From CAIXSC01 sp046349915 (GTDB taxonomy: Bacteria; Planctomycetota; Planctomycetia; Pirellulales; Pirellulaceae), in the NCBI GenBank assembly GCA_046349915.1, contig JAXMBL010000003.1, positions 1,860,001-1,924,000 of the forward strand: a stretch of 64,000 nucleotides of DNA, in the 5' to 3' direction. A program made the position numbers and the translations under genes. Shown piece by piece: positions 10,445 to 19,254 of this stretch. Position 1 is the stretch's first letter; each line of letters starts with the position of its first letter. The notes under the pieces are model-generated. The model had not been told where the DNA came from and made no database searches. It worked only from the letters and a program-made list of their open reading frames with translations.

Positions 10445-11593
10445 ATGGACGAGAGAACATTACAGATACGCGTGGGAGTGGTCGTCGTGACGGCGGCGAT
10501 CATTGCGTTCCTGTTGGTGTTCGCGTTCGCGGAACGTCGATCGTCATTCTTCGAGACGCAGAAGACCATCTATCTGAAGTTCACGCATGCTCCGGGAGTA
10601 ACCGCGCAGACGCCCGTGCGTAAGAACGGAATTCATATTGGTCGAGTGACCGATGTGCAGTTGCTGGACGAAGGCGGCGTGGTCATCACGGCGAAGCTGG
10701 ATGATCGACACAAGGTGCGTCGCAGCGAGGTCGTGAGGATCAGCACGGCCTCGATCATCGGCGACGCCGTGTTGGAGTTTGTGCCCAGCAACGAGCAAGG
10801 CGCCTCCAACGAACTCATTCAGGATGGCGAATTTATCGCGGACGGAATCGTCGCGTCCGATCCGCTGCGAGTGTTGATTGGATTGGAAGACAAGCTGGGC
10901 GGTGCGATTCGTTCGATTGAAGGCGCCGGGAACGAAGTCACTGTGCTGGCTCGTAACATGAATACGATCGTAGGAAACAATCAGGAACAGTTTCAGCGCG
11001 TGATCATGAAGTCGGAACAGGCGATGGATCGCTTCCGTTCCGCCATGACGACCGTCGACGAACTGGTGGGCGATCCCGAAGTGCGACTCCAGCTCAAGCA
11101 GGCCTTGGCGGGAGTCCCTCAGCTGATGACCGAAGCCCGCACGACCCTGGAAGATGCTCGACGCACGCTCGACGGTTTCCAAAAGATGAGCGAGCGGGCG
11201 AACACGAATCTGGAAAATCTCGAGCAGTTCACGAAGCCGCTCGCGGAGCGAGGCGACAAGCTGGTGATGGCGATCGAGTCGAGCGTGACGAACATCGACG
11301 ACTTGCTGGATCAATTGGTGCAGTTCGGCGAAGCGCTGAACAATCGCGAGGGGACTCTCGGCCAGTTGATGCACGATCGCGACTTGTATGACCGATTGCA
11401 GCGAACCGTGACCAATGTCGAGGACGCGAGTCGTCAATTGCGTCCCATCATGAACGACGTTCGCATCTTGACCGATAAGCTGGCCACCGATCCCGGTGGA
11501 CAAATCGTCAAGCGAGCGCTCGACCGTCGCCCCATTGGCAGCGGGACGAAGTGGAGTTGGGGCGAACCCGAGCCGACTTGGCCCGGACGATAA
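10445..11593 (+). CDS. mlaD: MCE-domain protein, MlaD type
   Basis: 382 residues from ATG 10445. An N-terminal membrane anchor (about 8-28, VVVVTAAIIAFLLVFAFA) is followed by the MCE/MlaD domain (about 38-120) with the LKFTHAPGV and VRKNGIHIGRV phrases. A long helical region (about 140-370) then contains repeated heptad-like stretches. It is longer than E. coli MlaD (183 residues), resembling the MCE proteins that form helical tubes or barrels across the periplasm. It would be the lipid-binding subunit of the MlaE/MlaF transporter encoded just upstream. Confidence 0.92.
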   Translation: MDERTLQIRVGVVVVTAAIIAFLLVFAFAERRSSFFETQKTIYLKFTHAPGVTAQTPVRKNGIHIGRVTDVQLLDEGGVVITAKLDDRHKVRRSEVVRISTASIIGDAVLEFVPSNEQGASNELIQDGEFIADGIVASDPLRVLIGLEDKLGGAIRSIEGAGNEVTVLARNMNTIVGNNQEQFQRVIMKSEQAMDRFRSAMTTVDELVGDPEVRLQLKQALAGVPQLMTEARTTLEDARRTLDGFQKMSERANTNLENLEQFTKPLAERGDKLVMAIESSVTNIDDLLDQLVQFGEALNNREGTLGQLMHDRDLYDRLQRTVTNVEDASRQLRPIMNDVRILTDKLATDPGGQIVKRALDRRPIGSGTKWSWGEPEPTWPGR

Positions 11594-11900
11594 TCTCTTG
11601 GGCTCTCGCTGGTGTGCAGCCGGTCGGAAAACTACCAGCCGACCTTCTCTCAGGTCGCCCCTGGCATGGCGACTCTTTGGTCGATGACGCGAAACAGCTA
11701 TCGATAAGTCCGTTGGACGCGATTGTAGGGAGCGTGATTGCCGGGACCGGCGGGCGTCGCGGCCGTTGACAAGGGCGCTTTTCGCTGATTTTCCGTCGAT
11801 TCTTGGCTCGCATTCCCTGGGAACTAAGATGGAGTGGGCTGCCGCGTCGCCGTCTCGTCGCCTCATTCAAGAAAATCGCCGTTGGAAGGACTCGATCGTC
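11594..11900 (+). other. Gap between mlaD and the sensor kinase gene
   Basis: 307 bases. A TTGACA occurs at 11766-11771 but no acceptable -10 box stands 16-18 bases after it. The kinase frame is open back to 11766, so part of this stretch could be coding if the true start is earlier than 11901. Nothing else stands out. Confidence 0.4.
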
Positions 11901-14270
11901 ATGTGGAATCGCGTTAAGTCCTGGTTGGGGCTCGCAAGCAATGGCGGGGCCGCCGCGGGACAAGCCCATATGACGTTTGGTCAGACGTCGATTGGACGAA
12001 CGGTTTCTCGGACCGGCTTGCTCTTGAAAAAACAGTTGTGGGTTTGGCCGATTCTCGCGGTTCTGTTGCTGGGGACGGTGGGATACTTGGTGACGGAGTC
12101 GATCCATCACACCATGGAGTCGAATCTCACGGCTCAACTGGAGACCTTGCTGCATGTCGAGCAGGCGATGGTTGAAAAATGGATTCAAGCGCAAGAGGCG
12201 AATGCTCTGACCCAAGCGAACGATAAACAGATTCGTCGTTTGGTCGCCGAGTTGCTCGAGAGTATGCCAACCTCGGCGGGCCAGTTATCGGTCTCGTTGG
12301 AAGACGACAAGCCGCAAGATTCGATGGAGGACGTCAAAGGAGAGGCCAATGTTTCCTCGGACTTGCCTTCCCCTGCCCCGTTGTCCAACTCTCGCTCGAC
12401 AACTTCGCGAGCTTTGGCGGTCGCTCGATTGCGAGAGCAGATCGCCAAGGAATTGGCGCCTGGTATGTCGGCGCACCAGTTTGTGGGCTTCTTCGTCACC
12501 GACCGCGAGCATCGAATTCTGGCGACGAATCACGTTGAGTTGGCGGGGGAAACGGCCGATCAATTCGCGCCGTTTCTCAAGCGGCCGCTTGATGGAGAGA
12601 CCACGGTTTGCCCCCCATTTTCCAGCTTGGCGACGGTCAAGGATGAGAATGGACGACTACGAACGGGCGTGCCCACCATGTTCGCTTGCGCGCCGATTCG
12701 CGATGAAAACCTGCAGGTCATCGCCGTATTGAGTTTGAGGATTCGTCCCGAGCGTGAGTTCACCAAATTAGTGCAGTTGGGGCGCATTGGCGACTCGGGC
12801 GAAACATACGCCTTCGATCGGCGTGGGGTGATGGTCACGGCGAGCCGCTTTGAAGATCAACTGACCTTGCTGGGATTGGTTCCCGATACCGAGGGCGCTT
12901 CGTCCATTCTCACTGTTCAACTGCGAGACCCAGGCGGCGATTTGACGGAGGGGTTTCGCCCCAAGGTGCGGCGCGGCGAATTACCGCTGACGCACATGGC
13001 CGCCCAGGCGACGGCGGGAAAATCGGGGATCGACGTGTCGGGGTATGCCGACTATCGCGGCGTACGGACGGTCGGCGCGTGGGTTTGGTTGCCCAAATAT
13101 GAAATGGGATTGGCGACGGAATTGGATTACGAAGAGGCCTTTCGGGCGCTCAACACCTTGAAACGATCGTTTCACACGATGTTCGGGCTATTGGTGCTGA
13201 GTGCGGCGGCGATCTTCGCATTCACCCTGATTGTGACGCGACTGCAACGCGAGGCTCGCAAGGCGGCGGTCGAAGCGAAACAACTCGGCCAGTACCGCTT
13301 GGAGGAACGCATTGGCGAAGGGGCGATGGGAGTGGTGTATCGCGGGTGCCACGCCATGCTGCGGCGCCCCACGGCGATCAAGTTGCTCAACGTCGAGAAA
13401 GTCAACGAGGCGTCGATCGAGAGGTTCGAACGAGAAGTGCAGATCACATGCCAGTTGAACAACCCGCATACGGTGGCGATCTACGACTATGGTCGTACGC
13501 CGGAAGGGGTGTTTTACTACGCGATGGAGTATCTGGACGGCATCGACTTGCAGCAATTGGTCGATGATTACGGTCCGCAGCCCGCGGGGCGAGTGGTAGC
13601 CATTCTACGCCAGATTTGCTCATCGCTTTACGAAGCTCACACCCAAGGTCTGGTGCATCGAGATATTAAGCCCGCCAATATCATGCTGAACCGGCGAGGC
13701 GGTGAACCCGACGCCGTGAAGGTGCTCGACTTCGGCTTGGTCAAAGCCATGGGAGACGGCCAGAATTCGGGGCGCGCGGGCGCCATGACGGGCACGCCTT
13801 TGTATATGTCCCCCGAGTCGATTCAGGCGCCCGACTTGGTCGACGCTCGTAGCGATCTGTATGCGGTCGGGGCGGTCGGGTACTTCTTGTTGACCGGTCA
13901 GCCCGTCTTCGTGGCGGATACGCTGGCATCGCTGTGCCAGCAACATCTCGACGCTCAGCCCATCGCGCCCTCGCTACGGGCCGGTCGAGAAGTGTCGCCT
14001 GAACTTGAAAACGCCTTGCTGGCGTGCCTGGAAAAGAACCGGGCCAAACGACCTCAGACCGCTCGTGATTTGGCGGAGATGCTCAGTCGAGTGGCTGGCG
14101 GCGATTGGAGTCTGGCCGAAGCCGAGGCGTGGTGGAATCGCCACGATCGACAGCGACATTCAGCTAACCTGCCGAGTACATCGTCGGCTTCCTCCGGCGT
14201 GTCCGGCGGAGGCGGGGCGCCGAATGCCACGAGCGCGACCGCCTTTGATCGCACGCTGGCTCACGATTGA
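11901..14270 (+). CDS. Transmembrane Ser/Thr protein kinase with extracytoplasmic Cache-like sensor
   Basis: 789 residues from ATG 11901; ATG 11829 is an alternative start. Membrane segment one lies at about 46-66, a roughly 350-residue extracytoplasmic part follows, and membrane segment two lies at about 424-445. The sensor shows double-Cache features such as FFVTDREHRILATN and LGRIGDSGETYAFDRRGVM. The cytoplasmic kinase (about 465-730) is intact: GEGAMGVVYRG, the AIKLL lysine, HRDIKPANIML, DFGLVKAMG and GTPLYMSPES. The tail is Ser/Gly-rich. This order, sensor first and kinase last, is unusual for bacterial Ser/Thr kinases, which normally place the kinase first, and is more like a histidine-kinase layout. 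A PP2C phosphatase 3.4 kb downstream could oppose it. The ligand is unknown. Confidence 0.9.
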   Translation: MWNRVKSWLGLASNGGAAAGQAHMTFGQTSIGRTVSRTGLLLKKQLWVWPILAVLLLGTVGYLVTESIHHTMESNLTAQLETLLHVEQAMVEKWIQAQEANALTQANDKQIRRLVAELLESMPTSAGQLSVSLEDDKPQDSMEDVKGEANVSSDLPSPAPLSNSRSTTSRALAVARLREQIAKELAPGMSAHQFVGFFVTDREHRILATNHVELAGETADQFAPFLKRPLDGETTVCPPFSSLATVKDENGRLRTGVPTMFACAPIRDENLQVIAVLSLRIRPEREFTKLVQLGRIGDSGETYAFDRRGVMVTASRFEDQLTLLGLVPDTEGASSILTVQLRDPGGDLTEGFRPKVRRGELPLTHMAAQATAGKSGIDVSGYADYRGVRTVGAWVWLPKYEMGLATELDYEEAFRALNTLKRSFHTMFGLLVLSAAAIFAFTLIVTRLQREARKAAVEAKQLGQYRLEERIGEGAMGVVYRGCHAMLRRPTAIKLLNVEKVNEASIERFEREVQITCQLNNPHTVAIYDYGRTPEGVFYYAMEYLDGIDLQQLVDDYGPQPAGRVVAILRQICSSLYEAHTQGLVHRDIKPANIMLNRRGGEPDAVKVLDFGLVKAMGDGQNSGRAGAMTGTPLYMSPESIQAPDLVDARSDLYAVGAVGYFLLTGQPVFVADTLASLCQQHLDAQPIAPSLRAGREVSPELENALLACLEKNRAKRPQTARDLAEMLSRVAGGDWSLAEAEAWWNRHDRQRHSANLPSTSSASSGVSGGGGAPNATSATAFDRTLAHD

Positions 14271-14371
14271 TCAAGCCTCCCCTCATCGCGAATCTCGTCT
14301 TCGCCGCATAGAATAAAGCTCGTGGCGGGAACGTAATTCGGCGAGTCGCTTTGGTGTGGAGGGTCTATTCC

Positions 14372-15394
14372 GTGAAACAACTCATCGTAAGTTGCTTGCT
14401 CTCGTGCCTGTTGGTGGCGGCGATACGGGCAGAGGAGAAAATGTCCGCCGATGAACAGGCGATCCGCGCCTCCATCAATTCCTATGTGGCGGCCTACAAT
14501 CGCGGGGATGCGAAGGCGGTGGCCTCCCACTGGGGAGAAACGGCGGAATGGTTGAGTCCCGCCGGCAAGAAGATTCAGGGACGCGCCGCGATCGAACAGG
14601 CGCTCTCGGCCATGTTCGGCGAGTTGAAGGGGCTGCGGATTGAAACGACCAACCCCACGATTCGCTTCGTCACGGCGGATGTGGCCGTCGAGGAAGGCGT
14701 CGTAGTGGTTACACGCCCCGGCGAGGAACCCTCGGGTGCGACCTACTTGGCAATTCACTCTCGGAAGGATGGCCAGTGGAAGTTGGATAGCGTGCGGGAA
14801 GTGGAACTACCCGCCGAAGCGTTCATGCGCGATGGACTCGACCAACTCGAATGGCTGGTGGGCGAATGGGTTGATCATGGCGAGGGCGCCACGATCGAGA
14901 GCAAGGTGGCTTGGACCAAGAACGGCGCGTTCCTGACGCAGTCTTTTCGCGTGGTAACGAGCGCGGAGAATGAACTCGAAGGGACGCAGATTATCGGTTG
15001 GGATCCCGTGTCGCGCTCGATTCGCTCGTGGATGTTTGACACCGATGGCGGCTTCGGCCAGGGCGTATGGACTCGACGAGGCAATCGTTGGATTGTTCGC
15101 GCCACGCAAACTCTTGCCGATGGGCGCCAAGCATCGGCGACTTCGATCTACGAACGAGATGGCGATGACACATACGTCTGGCAATCCATCGACCGAAGCC
15201 TCGAGGGCGAAGCGTTGCCGGATGTCAAACCCGTGAAAGTGGTACGAGCCGCGGCGGGCGGCAAAAGGGAGACGGAGGCCAAACCCGCGGCGGAAAAGGC
15301 GACGCCTGCCAGCAATCCGGCGAAAGATTCCGCCCCGGCTGCAAAACCGACCGACTCGGGGACGGGAAAACGTAAAGGGCGGAACAGCAAGTAA
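14372..15394 (+). CDS. Exported SnoaL-like/DUF4440 protein
   Basis: 340 residues. I start it at GTG 14372 because GGAGGG (14358-14363) stands eight bases upstream; a TTG seven codons earlier is the alternative. A signal peptide (VKQLIVSCLLSCLLVAAIRAEE) is followed by a SnoaL/DUF4440-type domain (about 25-145; AIRASINSYVAAYNRGDAKAV, then HWGETAEW) and a second beta-rich domain (about 150-290; LEWLVGEWVDHGEG, DUF1579-like). A low-complexity Ala/Lys/Pro tail with GKRKGRN ends it. Members of this class bind small hydrophobic ligands or have lost catalysis; I cannot name a substrate. A Gly-rich exported protein gene follows 48 bases later. Confidence 0.75.
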   Translation: MKQLIVSCLLSCLLVAAIRAEEKMSADEQAIRASINSYVAAYNRGDAKAVASHWGETAEWLSPAGKKIQGRAAIEQALSAMFGELKGLRIETTNPTIRFVTADVAVEEGVVVVTRPGEEPSGATYLAIHSRKDGQWKLDSVREVELPAEAFMRDGLDQLEWLVGEWVDHGEGATIESKVAWTKNGAFLTQSFRVVTSAENELEGTQIIGWDPVSRSIRSWMFDTDGGFGQGVWTRRGNRWIVRATQTLADGRQASATSIYERDGDDTYVWQSIDRSLEGEALPDVKPVKVVRAAAGGKRETEAKPAAEKATPASNPAKDSAPAAKPTDSGTGKRKGRNSK

Positions 15395-15442
15395 GCGAGT
15401 AACCGGCACTGGATTGAAACCTTGGTGGAAAGGGAAAACTCA

Positions 15443-16864
15443 ATGAAACGCTTCATGGTGGCAGTCGTGGCGGTTGCAGCATTCGCGGTCGTTTCCGGCG
15501 AGTCCGCGTGGGCTCGTGGGGGACGTGGCGGGGGCGGATTTGGCGGGGGTGGCGGCGGCTTTGGTGGTGCTCGGCCCGGAGGTGGCTTCAGTGGGGGCGG
15601 CATGAGCGGCGGAGGATTCAGCGGCGCTCGTCCGGGCGGCATCAGCGGCGGCGGAGTAGGCGGCATGTCGCGTCCCGCTCCTGCCAATCGCCCGTCGATG
15701 GGTGATTTTGGCGGTAATCGTACGGGGGGAGGAGTGAACGGGCTGGGCGGCTATGATCGTGCGCCTTCCATGAGCCGTTCCCAGTTCGGGGAAGGCGGCT
15801 TTCGTGGGGCAGGGTCGGAGTTCGGCGCTCCAGGTGCACGGCCGCAAGCAGGCGACTTTAACCGACCGAGCCAACGAGACGTGAGTGACTTCCTCAACAT
15901 GCCGGCGGCGAGCAGTCGAGCGAGTGTGCCCTCCACTTTGCCGGCTCGGGGCGCGAGTGGATCGCGAACCGTCAGCGGACCCGGAGGAGGTTCGGTGACG
16001 GTCGGTGGCGTCGGCGGCAGTCGGACCGGCCCCTTGGGCGGAACGGCCGCGGCCGGACGAGTGGGGGTGAAGGTAACTGGCCCCGGCGGCAACAGCTATG
16101 TCAAGGTAGGAGGCGGCGCCGCCGTACGTGGCCCCTATGGCAACACGGTCGCCGCGGGCCGAGGTGCATCCTTTGTGAATGGGCAGTTTGTGGGCGGCAA
16201 GACCTGGGGCGCCGTCAACGGCAACTTCAATCATTGGGGCTACTATGGTCCCGGTTGGGCCGCCCGTTACCCAGGCTGCTGGTGGCCCGGCCGTTGGGCT
16301 GCCGTGGGCACGATTTGGGCCGCCACCAGTTGGGCGACCGCGGGCGCTTACTGTGGTTGCGAAGGGGAGCCTGCCTACTACGACTATTCCGACAACATGT
16401 CGTATTACAACGGCAGTGTGTATTACGGCGATCAGAACTTGGGTTCGACCGACGAGTACTACAACCAGACATCGCAACTTGCCGCTCAAGGCGCGGATAC
16501 CTCGAACGAGGAATGGCTGCCTCTCGGCGTCTTCGGACTGGTTCCCGATGGCGGCTCCGAAGCGGAAAAGACGCTGCAATTGGCGGTCAATAAAGAGGGA
16601 GTGATTCGCGGCAACTATCACGATCTGGTCACCGACCAAGTTACGCCGGTCAGTGGATCGGTCGACAAAATGACGCAAAAGGTCGCCGTCAAACTGCAAG
16701 GAAACGACAGTTTGGTCCTCGAGACCGGACTGTATAACCTCACGAATGACGAAGCCCCCGTGCTCATTCACCTCGACAAAGATCGACAGGTTTCCCGCGT
16801 CCTGGTCCGATTGAAGAAACCAGAGGATGCTCAGGACGGAGCGGCTGCGCCGGCTCAACCTTGA
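15443..16864 (+). CDS. Exported glycine-rich protein
   Basis: 473 residues from ATG 15443, with a signal peptide ending near AWA-RGG. Residues about 25-130 are extremely Gly-rich (GGGGFGGG repeats with Arg and Ser), about 130-290 are Gly/Arg/Pro-rich with tandem GPGGN/S and GPYGN phrases, and a Trp/Tyr-rich patch (about 245-320) holds GYYGPGWAARYPGCWWPG. The last 110 residues form a compact domain containing LPLGVFGLVPDGG and VSGSVDKMTQKVAVKL. Proteins like this are often annotated as cell-surface proteins in planctomycetes. The closing domain resembles those that interpret an experimentally undefined wall or matrix role; function is unknown. Its stop lies eight bases from the stop of the convergent lipoprotein gene. 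Confidence 0.75.
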   Translation: MKRFMVAVVAVAAFAVVSGESAWARGGRGGGGFGGGGGGFGGARPGGGFSGGGMSGGGFSGARPGGISGGGVGGMSRPAPANRPSMGDFGGNRTGGGVNGLGGYDRAPSMSRSQFGEGGFRGAGSEFGAPGARPQAGDFNRPSQRDVSDFLNMPAASSRASVPSTLPARGASGSRTVSGPGGGSVTVGGVGGSRTGPLGGTAAAGRVGVKVTGPGGNSYVKVGGGAAVRGPYGNTVAAGRGASFVNGQFVGGKTWGAVNGNFNHWGYYGPGWAARYPGCWWPGRWAAVGTIWAATSWATAGAYCGCEGEPAYYDYSDNMSYYNGSVYYGDQNLGSTDEYYNQTSQLAAQGADTSNEEWLPLGVFGLVPDGGSEAEKTLQLAVNKEGVIRGNYHDLVTDQVTPVSGSVDKMTQKVAVKLQGNDSLVLETGLYNLTNDEAPVLIHLDKDRQVSRVLVRLKKPEDAQDGAAAPAQP

Positions 16865-16871
16865 TCATCGG

Positions 16872-17441
16872 TCAAGGCGGGAACGCAGGTGGCGGAGAGC
16901 CGGTAGGGGCCATGCCAGCTGGAGCCATGCCTGCGGCGGGCAGGGCTGAGAATGGCGTGGGCGGTTGCGGCGCCGCGGGAACCGCGACTGGAGCGACTTG
17001 AGGAGTGAACAGGGGCACGGCGTGCCCCTGCATCGCTTGACCTCGCAACTGCTCGGCCCGTTCCAACAGAATTTCATTGGGCACCAACTGTTGGGGGATA
17101 AGCTGAAAGTCGACGACTCGTTCGTCGCGTATTTCGCGCGGCGAGAAATTCTCGGAGAAGAAGTCGAGCGGCGGGTATTCATACCACGGGGCATCGAACC
17201 GATGCATGACCGTGAGCGTCTCGTAGCCTTCCTTGATCAACTGAATCTTGCGAGGGGCATAGTAGACGAACGAGGTGGAAACAGGAGTTACCCCAATTTC
17301 CTGATTATCGACAAAGACCCGTGCTCCCGGTGGATTGCTCCGCACTGTCATCCGGCGTTTGACGCATCCCGTTGCCGCGGTGGCCGCGATGGCGACCAGC
17401 GTCAGGAGGAGTAGTAGTCGTCTGGCCGGGGGGGATAGCAT
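16872..17441 (-). CDS. PEGA-domain lipoprotein
   Basis: 189 residues from ATG 17441 (MLSPPARRLLLLL). The frame is open to 17555, but the signal sequence begins at 17441. A lipobox ATAATGC places the lipidated Cys near residue 24. A PEGA domain follows (about 28-75; SNPPGARVFVDNQEIGVTP, APRKIQLIKEGYETL), then a hydrophilic part and a Pro/Ala-rich tail with repeated MAPAGMAPTG. PEGA domains are common in surface or periplasmic proteins of this phylum. It is divergent from the PP2C gene and convergent with the Gly-rich protein gene. Confidence 0.82.
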   Translation of the reverse strand: MLSPPARRLLLLLTLVAIAATAATGCVKRRMTVRSNPPGARVFVDNQEIGVTPVSTSFVYYAPRKIQLIKEGYETLTVMHRFDAPWYEYPPLDFFSENFSPREIRDERVVDFQLIPQQLVPNEILLERAEQLRGQAMQGHAVPLFTPQVAPVAVPAAPQPPTPFSALPAAGMAPAGMAPTGSPPPAFPP

Positions 17442-17655
17442 GGGGAGTAATGAAGAAAGTATCCGGATTCGATGAGCGAGAATGATAGAATCGATCGCGC
17501 CTGATGATTCCCTTGTGGGACTTCGAGTCGGGGCGGGAGTATACTGAGAGAACAAAAACGCTCCTAGGCCGTTCGTCGGCTGGACGATTAGAATATAGAG
17601 AAGCGGCGCGATCTAACGAGTTTTCATCCCTTTCCCAACTTTGGCGCGGACCGGT

Positions 17656-18939
17656 ATGGCGACCTGGCAGGACAGTTTCGAACACGCGCAACTGTCGGAC
17701 GTTGGAATGCGCCGCCGTAACAACCAGGATTCGCTGGGGTTGGTGCTCGCCTCCGACGACGGGGTTTGGCACGCTCGCGGCCATGTGCTGATGGTGGCCG
17801 ACGGCATGGGGGCGCACGCGGCGGGGGAACTCGCCAGCAAGATCGCGGTCGACACGGTCCCGCACCTCTATTTGAAGCTGAGGGATTTACCGCCGGGTGA
17901 AGCTCTAGAGCGCGCCATCCATGAGGCCAATGCCGAAGTCCATCGGCGGGGCCAGGCGAATCCCGAATTTCATAACATGGGAACCACTTCCAGCGTATTG
18001 GCAATCCTGCCCGACGCTGCTTGGATCGCCCATATTGGGGACAGTCGCGTCTATCGGTTGCGGGGCGAGATTCTCGAACAGCTGACGTTCGACCACAGCT
18101 TGGTTTGGGAAGCGAAACGTGACAACAATTGGCCGGCGGGACTCGACCCGTCTCAAGCCCTTCCCAAGAATGTGATCACTCGTTCCCTCGGACCAAACTC
18201 GCAGATCCTGGTGGACGTTGAAGGCCCCTTCCCGATTGAGGTGGGCGATACCTTTTTGTTGTGCAGCGACGGTCTCACCGGCGCCATTGCCGATGAAGAG
18301 TTAGCGCCGATTCTGGCTTACCTGCCGGCCGAAGAGGCGGCGGCGGTGCTCGTGGATCTGGCGAATCTCCGCGGCGGCCCCGACAACATCACGGTTTTGG
18401 TGGCCCGGGTGCTTCCCAATTGGCTGCAGAAGGCCGGGACGGCAGCAGTGGCGGCTCGTAAATCCAGCGAATCAAAGGGCGAAGTTCATCCGGCGGTTTG
18501 GGTGGGGACGGGAGTCTGTTTGCTGGCCGCGGTGGGACTGCTGGTTGCTCGCCAACCCCTGTTCGCGGGCATTGCCTTCGCCTTGGGACTCTTGATCGGT
18601 GGCTTAGGGTGGGCTCTGCGAGATGTTTGGAGCGGTCGTCGCGGCGGCCGAAGTTCCACTGCCAAGACTTACCAAGCCCCTTATACTCGCACCTCTTGTG
18701 CGAATCCCGTTCAATTCCTTCAGAAATTGGCTGCACTCACCACGGAACTTCGCGCGGCTGCCGTCGAAACGTCTCTCGATGTCTCGGCCTTTGACAAGGC
18801 GTGTCGGCAAGCCGCCGAAGCCGGAAAAGCGGGCCAAACCGTGCCAGCCTTGCGCACGTATGCTCGCGCGATCAGCGGGCTGATGCGAGATTTTCGCAAT
18901 CGCAAACGGGACGCGAACGACTCGGCGATCGAGCTCTAA
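17656..18939 (+). CDS. PP2C-family Ser/Thr phosphatase with membrane segments
   Basis: 427 residues from ATG 17656 (MATWQDSF). The PP2C domain fills about 8-255 with all metal motifs: RRRNNQD, DGMGAHAAGE, GTTSSVLA, HIGDSRVYR, CSDGLTG and GGPDNITVL. Two adjacent hydrophobic segments lie at about 283-325 (VCLLAAVGLLVA, GIAFALGLLIGGLGWAL), and a soluble tail of about 100 residues follows. It dephosphorylates Ser/Thr and probably reverses kinases such as the sensor kinase at 11.9-14.3 kb. TATACT at 17540-17545 could be a -10 box. The tail has no family I can name. Confidence 0.9.
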   Translation: MATWQDSFEHAQLSDVGMRRRNNQDSLGLVLASDDGVWHARGHVLMVADGMGAHAAGELASKIAVDTVPHLYLKLRDLPPGEALERAIHEANAEVHRRGQANPEFHNMGTTSSVLAILPDAAWIAHIGDSRVYRLRGEILEQLTFDHSLVWEAKRDNNWPAGLDPSQALPKNVITRSLGPNSQILVDVEGPFPIEVGDTFLLCSDGLTGAIADEELAPILAYLPAEEAAAVLVDLANLRGGPDNITVLVARVLPNWLQKAGTAAVAARKSSESKGEVHPAVWVGTGVCLLAAVGLLVARQPLFAGIAFALGLLIGGLGWALRDVWSGRRGGRSSTAKTYQAPYTRTSCANPVQFLQKLAALTTELRAAAVETSLDVSAFDKACRQAAEAGKAGQTVPALRTYARAISGLMRDFRNRKRDANDSAIEL

Positions 18940-19254
18940 CGATTCAACTCGATCAGTCGTTGCAGATTCGTGAAATTCGTGCGATTCGTGGTCCACCACT
19001 CTCCTTGTCTCGCAGTTGCGAACCCGGCTTCGAGCCGGTCCGATGACGACTCAACGATTTCCCCTCTCTGAACTTATCCGCGTTATCTCGGTCGATTCGT
19101 GGCTGACCGACTTCCGTGGTTGACACCCGTGAAATTGGCGGACGTGGTGCTTTCCAACCAGGATTGGCTGGTACGGGCCGATTCGACGGACTAGAAGTCC
19201 GTCGTACTTGGTTTTGACGTTGGACAAGCTGCGGTAACTCGTTAGAGTCTCCGC
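18940..19254 (+). other. Repeat-rich gap between PP2C and LptF/G genes
   Basis: 315 bases without a gene. It contains a stretch of TTCGTG words (18963-19000, ending ATTCGTGGTCCACC, shared with 8502-8518), a second variant (CGATTCGTGGCTGACC near 19095-19110), and a CGACGGACT palindrome at 19184-19207. The word TTCGTG occurs several times, suggesting degenerate tandem units. Confidence 0.6.
19184..19207 (+). repeat. Palindromic repeat, family A (CGACGGACT..AGTCCGTCG)
   Basis: CGACGGACT-AG-AAGTCCGTCG followed by TAC. The arms pair perfectly. The same element occurs at 26560, 26600, 26678, 26945 and 59502. Confidence 0.8.
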
